Source: AM-0621 sp964386705
GTDB lineage: Bacteria; Planctomycetota; Planctomycetia; Planctomycetales; Planctomycetaceae
DNA length: 30,745 nucleotides
Reading direction: 5' to 3'
Assembly: GCA_964386705.1 (NCBI GenBank)
Contig: CAYLTY010000091.1
Span: 1-30,745, forward strand
The translations under genes were made by a program, and so were the position numbers. Below are positions 26,273 to 30,745 of this stretch, in pieces; position 1 is the stretch's first letter; every line of letters begins with the position of its first letter. Below the pieces are notes generated by a model, which was not told the DNA's origin, made no database searches, and saw only the letters and a program-made list of their open reading frames with translations.

Positions 26273-26334
26273 GCGAGCGAAAGACGTCAGCGGACCGAGT
26301 CTCGAAAGGCTCAGGGCTGACGTCTTCCACTCGC
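26273..26334. repeat. Long hairpin-forming palindrome between the calpain-RTX gene and the secreted-protein gene
   Basis: AAGACGTCAGC (26281-26291) pairs perfectly with GCTGACGTCTT (26316-26326), and outside a small internal loop GCGAG (26273-26277) pairs with CTCGC (26330-26334). It begins 8 bp past the stop of the RTX gene. It may end or protect that transcript. It lacks a clear T tract, and looks like a dispersed intergenic palindrome. Confidence 0.6.
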
Positions 26335-26341
26335 GGTGATG

Positions 26342-27838
26342 TTAGACGCGGCCATAGTTGACTCGGCCGTTGAAACCGAACATTTGGTTGGGAGTTATGG
26401 TGACCAATCCATCGTTGGGGTTGGCATCGTTACCCGCCCCGTCGAAGCCCCAAGGATTACGGAGCACGATTCCAGTGATGACACCGGCCGCGTTCCGGAC
26501 TATCGAGGCCACTGAGTACATGTGGTTGTTACGTACTGGCGCACCGTTGGTCGCCGTTGTTCGTGGAGTGAGGAAACCGATGGTGACAGCTTCCATACGA
26601 CCCAAACGAGCAGCGATATCGTTCGCCATTGCAGCTGCGCTGCCATAGTTCAGGAACTCTCGCTCACCGGCACTCACGGAACCGAAAGCTCGGTTCACAT
26701 CCACTGACCAGCCACCTTCCATGGAAGCCATCGTGTTCGCTCCGGTGCGGAAGTGAGCGTAGGCCTTTTCGACCACGGCGACCCACATGCTGTTCTGAGC
26801 ACCCAGTTGAGCATAAATCGGCGTAGTGCTGGCCGTGGATGTCACAGCGAGGTCGTTGTCGACTCGGTAGAACCGACCACCCAAGGCCACGCCATAGGTA
26901 CCGTCATCGAAGTCGACCACGTTCTGACGGAGAGTGTTGGGCGAATCGTTCGAGATCGCAGCCAGCCCTGACAGTAACCAGCAGTCACCGACGTCACCTT
27001 GGCGAATATCCGTGGGCCGAGGCCCCGCTTGAGAGAACAGCGGATTGTTGGTGAACGATTTGTAAGTGTAGTTGCTTGTGGCACGTGGGTCGGCGATGCG
27101 ATCACCGTCGAGCGTGCGGTCAGCTCCGTTCGCAAACCCGGTCAGGTTCTGCACCTTGTCTTCCACCGAAGCTGCGAACACGCGGTCAATCAGTGAACTA
27201 TTCTTATCAACCCAGATCGCATCGCGACCGGCGCCACCTTCCACATAATCCGAGGTCCCGCCATCGACCGCGATCAAGACGTCATCACCGTTCTGACCCC
27301 AGAGTGAGTCAGTTCCTTCGCGGCCATTCAGGCGATCGTTGCCGTCGCCACCGACCAGTTGATCGTTACCACCCATACCCAGCAGAACGTCGTCGCCAGC
27401 ACTGCCGAAGATGGTGTCGTTGCCGTTGAAGCCCTTCAGCGTATCGTTCCCCAGACCGCCATCCATGTAGTCGTTGGCCGAGTAGCCTTCGACGTAGTCA
27501 TTACCGGCACCGGTGAAAGCTCGGACCGGCATGGTGCTGATCCAGTTGATGAAGGTGTCGTTGCCAGCACCACCTTGGAACTCGACCCCGCGAACCTGGC
27601 TCGCGGCGTAGTTCCAAGTGCGTGTCGTACCGACTTCAGAGACCGTCACATTCGAGCCGTTCTGTCGCACGGCAACATTCGTCGAAGCATTGTCCGTTCG
27701 GACAACCAGCGTCGCACCGTTCATCCACAGTTGCGACACAGACTTGAGCTCTCGCGATTCCAGCGCCTCAGCGGCGTGGGTGTGCTTGCGAGCGTTTCTC
27801 TTCGTGGCCTTAAAGAACTTATTGATCAAAGTAAGCAT
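26342..27838 (-). CDS. RTX protein with C-terminal calpain-like (C2) cysteine peptidase domain
   Basis: A 498-aa protein from the ATG at 27838, which has GAGGTG 4 nt upstream. The basic N-terminus with AAEALESREL resembles the LExRxL motif found at the front of many planctomycete exported proteins; no ordinary signal peptide is seen. About nine Gly-Asp nonapeptides follow (89-189, such as GGAGNDTFI, GGLGNDTLK, GSAGDDVLL, GGDGNDRLN), a calcium-binding beta-roll. The C-terminal half has the calpain triad in order: Cys286 in DIRQGDVGDCWLLSGLAAIS, His439 in NNHMYSV and Asn461 in LRNPWGF. It is therefore probably an exported, calcium-stabilised papain-fold peptidase. It is at the head of the minus-strand run leading into the caspase array, but 150-bp spacing and a hairpin suggest its own transcript. 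Substrate unknown. Confidence 0.93.
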   Translation of the reverse strand: MLTLINKFFKATKRNARKHTHAAEALESRELKSVSQLWMNGATLVVRTDNASTNVAVRQNGSNVTVSEVGTTRTWNYAASQVRGVEFQGGAGNDTFINWISTMPVRAFTGAGNDYVEGYSANDYMDGGLGNDTLKGFNGNDTIFGSAGDDVLLGMGGNDQLVGGDGNDRLNGREGTDSLWGQNGDDVLIAVDGGTSDYVEGGAGRDAIWVDKNSSLIDRVFAASVEDKVQNLTGFANGADRTLDGDRIADPRATSNYTYKSFTNNPLFSQAGPRPTDIRQGDVGDCWLLSGLAAISNDSPNTLRQNVVDFDDGTYGVALGGRFYRVDNDLAVTSTASTTPIYAQLGAQNSMWVAVVEKAYAHFRTGANTMASMEGGWSVDVNRAFGSVSAGEREFLNYGSAAAMANDIAARLGRMEAVTIGFLTPRTTATNGAPVRNNHMYSVASIVRNAAGVITGIVLRNPWGFDGAGNDANPNDGLVTITPNQMFGFNGRVNYGRV

Positions 27839-27842
27839 GATA

Positions 27843-27848
27843 CACCTC
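27843..27848 (-). promoter_or_regulatory. Ribosome binding site fixing the start of the calpain-RTX gene
   Basis: GAGGTG 4 nt before the ATG at 27838. The upstream TTG at 27850 would fall over this site and is rejected. Confidence 0.7.
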
Positions 27849-28308
27849 AATTTGGGTCAGGAGTGAGTGAAGACAATCTCCCCGCGGTCAAATGCCTTGG
27901 TGGAGCAAGCTGAGCCAATCAACATCCCGTGGGCGTCATGCGGCCGGGCGGAAGGTGGCTGAAAAAGAGCGATGGTTGATCACGTTCATCACCGCCGGAC
28001 CGAGCCCTGTTCAGCGTTCGCAAGGTCTCGTCAAGACCTGCGTCCGGGCGTCGTTCGTGTCCGTCGTAACCATCGATGAATAGAACGGAGACGCCGCAAA
28101 TCTCTTCCCGAGAATCTTTCGGATTTTGTTTCAGCCGGGCCGGCAGCCCATAGCCGAGCTGCGGCGAGCGATAGTGGCTGACATCTATATGTGTTGCGTG
28201 CCTGGCACATTTATTGAGCGCGGCGACACGTCTCGTTGTTTATTGGCAAGTAGCTTGGACCCTCGCTCGAGCGAATGCTCCTCTTTGCTACCAACGACTC
28301 GCGTTTCC

Positions 28309-28333
28309 TTCTCCCCCTTTGCAACGGGGAGAA
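28309..28333. repeat. Intergenic hairpin TTCTCCCC...GGGGAGAA
   Basis: A perfect 8-bp stem with a 9-nt loop. It lies in the middle of a long gene-free stretch and is probably a dispersed palindromic repeat. Confidence 0.5.
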
Positions 28334-28477
28334 GATGGCCGTAGGCCGGCTGAGGGGGACCGCGTCGACGCTGAGTAGAATTCGTCAGCTTTGGCTTCCA
28401 GCTCCACCAGGACGGACGAGGCGTCCATCCTACGAATCAAGAGATCCAAAGAATTTCTCAAATCGTCGGGAAGATGT

Positions 28478-28514
28478 TTCGCAGGGCTTCGTTCCCTTGG
28501 GTGTAGCGATCACG
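28478..28514 (+). promoter_or_regulatory. Leader motif shared by the two small secreted-protein genes
   Basis: GGGAAG, 16 nt, then TCGTTCCCTTGGGTGT (near 28489-28504). The same layout without gaps recurs at 30328-30364 before the second small-protein gene, 27 of 37 positions being equal by my hand alignment. A GGAA block followed after 16 nt by CGTT resembles the layout of ECF-sigma promoters, which would connect with an ECF regulator. Boundaries here are approximate to a few bases, and the promoter reading is inference. Confidence 0.35.
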
Positions 28515-28554
28515 ACGACTCGAACAAAACAGCCGGGAGCGAATCGCCAAACAC

Positions 28555-28575
28555 CTCAGAGCAGGTTGCTCTGAG
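28555..28575 (+). promoter_or_regulatory. Leader hairpin before the small Tyr/Gly-rich protein gene
   Basis: CTCAGAGCA and TGCTCTGAG form a perfect 9-bp stem around a 3-nt loop, 38 nt before the ATG at 28614. It may stabilise the mRNA or act as a protein-binding site. No T tract follows, so it is unlikely to be a terminator. Confidence 0.5.
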
Positions 28576-28613
28576 ACGAGTCTTCGGCCTCCCAAATTGC
28601 CCTGGAGCAAATC

Positions 28614-28919
28614 ATGTCTGCAAACATTCTCACTCGGTTGGCAAAAGTTGGTGTCCTCTGCTGCGGCGCTCTGGTCATGAGTGCCAGCGTCGCCAGTGCT
28701 CATCATGGCTACGGCTACGCCCCACAGCACCGTCCACAGCCGCAGTATCAGAACCCTGGCTACGGTTCACCCCGGTTCGCACCACAGGGTTACGGCGGAT
28801 ATGGGGGATTCAGCAACGGCGGATACAACCACAACCACCATCATCACTGCCCGCCGCGCTTCCAACCTCAGTACCCACGCGGCGGCTACTCGAACAACGG
28901 GTATCGCGGCTACCGCTAA
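28614..28919 (+). CDS. Small exported Tyr/Gly/His-rich protein
   Basis: A 101-aa protein whose ATG has GGAG 6 nt upstream. The signal peptide ends at SVASA (about residue 29). The mature part is repetitive and low in complexity: HHGYGYAPQHRPQPQY, QGYGGYGGFSNGGYNHNHHHH and RGGYSNNGYRGYR. A run of His around 73-79 could bind metal, and one Cys follows it. Proteins of this kind are common in planctomycetes and are thought to be cell-surface or periplasmic; no enzyme function is expected. A strong terminator follows, so it is a single-gene transcript. Confidence 0.88.
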   Translation: MSANILTRLAKVGVLCCGALVMSASVASAHHGYGYAPQHRPQPQYQNPGYGSPRFAPQGYGGYGGFSNGGYNHNHHHHCPPRFQPQYPRGGYSNNGYRGYR

Positions 28920-28951
28920 CCGACTGCCAGACATCTCAATCAACCAACTCA

Positions 28952-28992
28952 ACCGGAACTCCTTATCGCACCTAGCGGTAAGGAGTTCCGGT
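28952..28992 (+). terminator. Strong intrinsic terminator after the Tyr/Gly-rich protein gene
   Basis: ACCGGAACTCCTTA (28952-28965) pairs perfectly with TAAGGAGTTCCGGT (28979-28992); four more inner pairs (one G-T) leave a 5-nt loop. CGTTTTCG follows. It is 32 bp past the stop codon. The stem may also serve the leftward lipoprotein gene ending at 29059. Confidence 0.85.
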
Positions 28993-29058
28993 CGTTTTCG
29001 TGACCCCCACAACATCGCTCAGTGCAGCACGGCTGATGCCTGGCCGCTCACCCCACAG

Positions 29059-29418
29059 TCACTTGTCCGCAGCGACCACTGATGCCTTACCGTCACCGGC
29101 GATGACTACGGTGTATCTCTTACCCTTCGTCAGCCTCGTATCCGGTTTGAGGGCTTGTTCGTTCTCGCCGACTTTGACAGTGACGGAACGGAGCGGTGTT
29201 TCCACAGGCTCGGCAACCAACACCTGCGGCGGCCCCTTCGGCAACTGTTCGACGCGCGCCGACCGACTGCCATCTTCGCCGTAACCGATCGCGACTGAAC
29301 AAGGGGCGTCACTCCGGTTCTCGACCGCGAGTTCCCACATCCGCGACTCACCGCCGCACCCCGCCTGGCTGAGAAGCGCGCAGGCGACCGCAACATCCAA
29401 AAATCGGGCTCGAACCAT
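29059..29418 (-). CDS. Small lipoprotein-like exported protein
   Basis: A 119-aa protein from the ATG at 29418, which has GGAG 8 nt upstream; the frame runs 12 codons further up but without a site. The N-terminus MVRARFLDVAVACALLSQAGC is a lipoprotein-like signal with Cys21 as the likely lipidated residue, although the position three before Cys is Gln, unusual for a lipobox. The rest is beta-rich: WELAVENRSDAPCSVAIGYG, then RVEQLPKGPPQVLVAEPVE, and a final KGKRYTVVIAGDGKASVVA. It resembles small planctomycete lipoproteins with an Ig-like fold, but I do not recognise a family. No operon partner. Confidence 0.78.
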   Translation of the reverse strand: MVRARFLDVAVACALLSQAGCGGESRMWELAVENRSDAPCSVAIGYGEDGSRSARVEQLPKGPPQVLVAEPVETPLRSVTVKVGENEQALKPDTRLTKGKRYTVVIAGDGKASVVAADK

Positions 29419-29535
29419 CGCGATGTCTCCACAGCCAAGTCGGGCCGACACCACCGAGTGCCGCGATCAGAATTTGATTTCAGAAAACGCGGGAGACAAG
29501 CATCGCAGGACCGCTAATGCAAAACGTTGAGTCAA

Positions 29536-29583
29536 ACTCGATGGTGTCGAGTCCACTGCCCGCTGTGGACCCGACACCCGAGT
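29536..29583. promoter_or_regulatory. 48-nt hairpin with an alternative fold, upstream of the lipoprotein gene
   Basis: GGTGTCGAGTCCAC (29543-29556) pairs with GTGGACCCGACACC (29565-29578) with one mismatch around an 8-nt loop; ACTCG and CGAGT extend it past a 2-nt bulge. A competing smaller hairpin, ACTCGA-TGGTG-TCGAGT (29536-29552), uses the same left arm. Competing folds are seen in terminators, attenuators and riboswitches; on the minus strand it would lie about 120 nt before the lipoprotein start. Confidence 0.5.
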
Positions 29584-29906
29584 TGTCGCTGTGCGTGGCC
29601 TGAATGGTCTCGCACAACGTCGCTGGCTAGCCCGCGCAGCTTTGTCACCTGCCAATCTTGAGCAGCAACCCCGACTGAAGGCTTCGGCTCCTCCGAACAT
29701 CCAGTCGATGTCTGCGATTTCCTATTGTAGCCGCCTGGGCCTATCCCATTCCGAAAATGCTTACATCGCAATGAGTTACACCAACCAAGCAGTTCTCGTT
29801 GACGAATCTTCCGAGCCGTGTTCGCTCGTACATAGCCAATTTCTGAAAGCCAGCGCACCCGGCGATCGTGGTCGAGTTCGAAGCGCGCGTTGCAGACGAA
29901 AGTGAC

Positions 29907-29937
29907 GGCCAAGTCGCGTGACCCGACACGCGAGGCC
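29907..29937. other. Stable hairpin in gene-free region
   Basis: TCGCGTG (29914-29920) and CACGCGA (29927-29933) form a perfect stem, extended past a 3-nt bulge by GGCC/GGCC. No T tract follows. Role unknown. Confidence 0.45.
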
Positions 29938-30327
29938 TGACCAATCACCTTCGTCCTCGAAGAAATGCTCAAACACGCCGATCGTCCGACATGAATTCCC
30001 TCCGAAGTACCAGAAATTCTCCGGAAATCCGGTCCGGCCAAAGTTCGTCCATAAGCAGCCGCAACCGGAACCAGGACTGGCGGCGGCTAAAGCCGAGCGG
30101 ATGACGGCTGGGGAGGGACGAACAAACTCGGAAAGGGCGAGCCTCGCGGCTGAGGCGCAGTCAACTTCCAAGTAGTGAAGCTTGGGACTTAATTTCGTCC
30201 CAAATCTCTCTCTTTTGAGATGCCTATTGCATTGGACAGCAAGGAGTTCTGTTCGCCGCGTGCGATACAACTCCATCGGCGCCTGCAACCCGACATGGGA
30301 AACTTTCGGAATCGACGGAATTCCTGG

Positions 30328-30364
30328 GAAGGTTTTTGAACTGGTCTCGTTCCCCTGGGTGTGA
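30328..30364 (+). promoter_or_regulatory. Second copy of the small-protein leader motif
   Basis: GGGAAG, 16 nt, then TCGTTCCCCTGGGTGT, matching the element before the gene at 28614. Directly after it TGAGGC/GCCTCA (30362-30378) forms a small hairpin, so both genes have the motif followed by a leader hairpin. Confidence 0.35.
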
Positions 30365-30426
30365 GGCACGCAGCCTCAACTCAAAACACAAACAAATCAG
30401 CTCAGAATGAATCGAAAGGGAACGCC

Positions 30427-30693
30427 ATGAACCTGATCAAGAAAGTCGCCTGTGGAATGTTGGTTGCCGGTCTCGCGATGAGCGTCAATGCGACGGAAGC
30501 CGCGGCCGGGTACTACGGTTATCAGCCACAGAACTGCTACTACAAGACCGTGATCACCTACGAATACCAGACTCAGCCAGTCGTCGAGTGGGTCACCAAG
30601 TACGACCACTGCGGCAAGCCTTATCAGGAGAAGGTGGTGCGTCACATCACCGTGAAGGTGCCGGTGAAGCATGTGGTGAAGGTCTGCCACTAA
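30427..30693 (+). CDS. Small exported Tyr/Val-rich planctomycete protein
   Basis: An 88-aa protein. The ATG at 30427 has AAGGGA at a good distance; the frame begins at 30361 but the earlier residues are hydrophilic and cover the leader hairpin. The signal peptide MNLIKKVACGMLVAGLAMSV runs to ATEAAA (about residue 27). The mature part is rich in Tyr, Val and Lys with three Cys: GYYGYQPQNCYYKTVITYEYQ, WVTKYDHCGKPYQEK and VKVPVKHVVKVCH. This YDHCGKPY-type pattern recurs in small secreted planctomycete proteins of unknown function. It probably folds with a disulphide outside the cytoplasm. The window ends 52 bp after the stop. Confidence 0.88.
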   Translation: MNLIKKVACGMLVAGLAMSVNATEAAAGYYGYQPQNCYYKTVITYEYQTQPVVEWVTKYDHCGKPYQEKVVRHITVKVPVKHVVKVCH

Positions 30694-30745
30694 GAGGCTG
30701 ACAAAGAACGTAAACGGACGGCGAGTTCCAATGGCAGAGTTTGGG

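Larger units (their letters stand above)
27839..28613. other. 775-bp intergenic region between divergent genes
   Basis: No convincing gene. It must contain promoters for the calpain-RTX gene (leftward) and the small Tyr/Gly-rich protein gene (rightward). Visible structures are a hairpin TTCTCCCC/GGGGAGAA at 28309-28333, followed by a Gly-codon-like CCGTAGGCCGGCTGAGGGGG stretch typical of dispersed intergenic sequence, and a 9-bp perfect hairpin at 28555-28575 in the likely 5' leader of the small-protein gene. Confidence 0.6.
29419..30426. other. About 1 kb without a convincing gene
   Basis: Long frames occur on both strands (for example minus 29776-30369 and minus 29532-30041), but they lack good ribosome binding sites, are rich in Arg/Ser/Cys in a way typical of shadow frames, and one runs through a 48-nt hairpin. 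The region holds the hairpin at 29536-29583, a second at 29907-29937, and GCCTC/GAGGC and GGCT/AGCC palindromes near 30080-30160. It may hold a structured RNA, a gene too eroded to see, or long regulatory DNA. Confidence 0.55.

Noticed and set aside
26190..26330. 47 extra N-terminal residues for the secreted protein before 25059-26189
   Set aside because: They precede a classical signal peptide and cover the hairpin at 26273-26334.
29918..30175. Plus-strand frame of 85 codons
   Set aside because: No start signal, no signal peptide or domain, and opposed by longer frames of the same weak quality.
29532..30369. Two long minus-strand frames (169 and 197 codons)
   Set aside because: They overlap each other in different frames, have no ribosome binding site near the first codon, odd composition, and the first runs through a long hairpin. 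Not called as genes.
1..30745. tRNA or rRNA genes
   Set aside because: No cloverleaf with a T-loop GTTCRANNC context or rRNA-like stretch was seen on reading; a covariance search was not possible.

Overview
The window looks like a Planctomycetota chromosome segment. The evidence is the planctomycete-type ECF sigma factor, a Hanks-type kinase with an N-terminal CxxC ribbon and a large membrane domain, an N-terminal LExRxL motif on an RTX protein, small Tyr-rich secreted proteins, and WD40-caspase fusions. The genus cannot be told from the sequence alone.

Layout. Positions 3-722 (+) hold the 3' part of an ECF sigma factor gene. It is followed at 1091-3583 (+) by a polytopic Ser/Thr protein kinase. 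From 3596 to 27838 every gene is on the minus strand. In transcription order these are: a calpain-like RTX cysteine peptidase (26342-27838), a secreted protein of unknown family (25059-26189), an IS200-like/REP-associated tyrosine transposase (24345-24893) held between two ~155-bp palindrome-pair elements, then WD40-caspase genes G (21181-24102), F (18218-21124), E (15060-18167), D (12048-14972) and C (8772-11918), a gene-poor 580-bp gap with a decayed 3' end of a seventh caspase gene, a secreted Q-rich/coiled-coil protein (6578-8191), and WD40-caspase gene A (3596-6517). The right end has two small secreted Tyr-rich proteins (28614-28919 and 30427-30693, +), a small lipoprotein-like gene (29059-29418, -) and about 1 kb with no convincing gene.

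Main point. Six full-length paralogues lie head to tail over about 20.5 kb. Each is an exported protein with the order signal peptide, WD40 beta-propeller, Ig-like linker, caspase/metacaspase-type (C14) peptidase. All but C end in a canonical EF-hand-type loop. The propellers differ much more than the peptidase halves, as expected of an array that varies its sensors and keeps its effector. Two copies (E, G) have an altered residue next to the catalytic His, E has a 60-residue insertion, and one copy is reduced to a remnant. A second class of Ca-associated cysteine peptidase (calpain-RTX) sits at the head of the array. I infer an envelope or periplasmic sensing/proteolysis system. Nothing in the sequence proves a role in cell death, defence or development.

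A second notable feature is the palindrome carried by the transposase-flanking elements. It also occurs inside the signal-peptide codons of caspase genes D, E and G, where it encodes LGGL(T/A)(S/F)P(A/V)RL, and between caspase genes. Mobile palindromes have therefore become part of coding sequence here.
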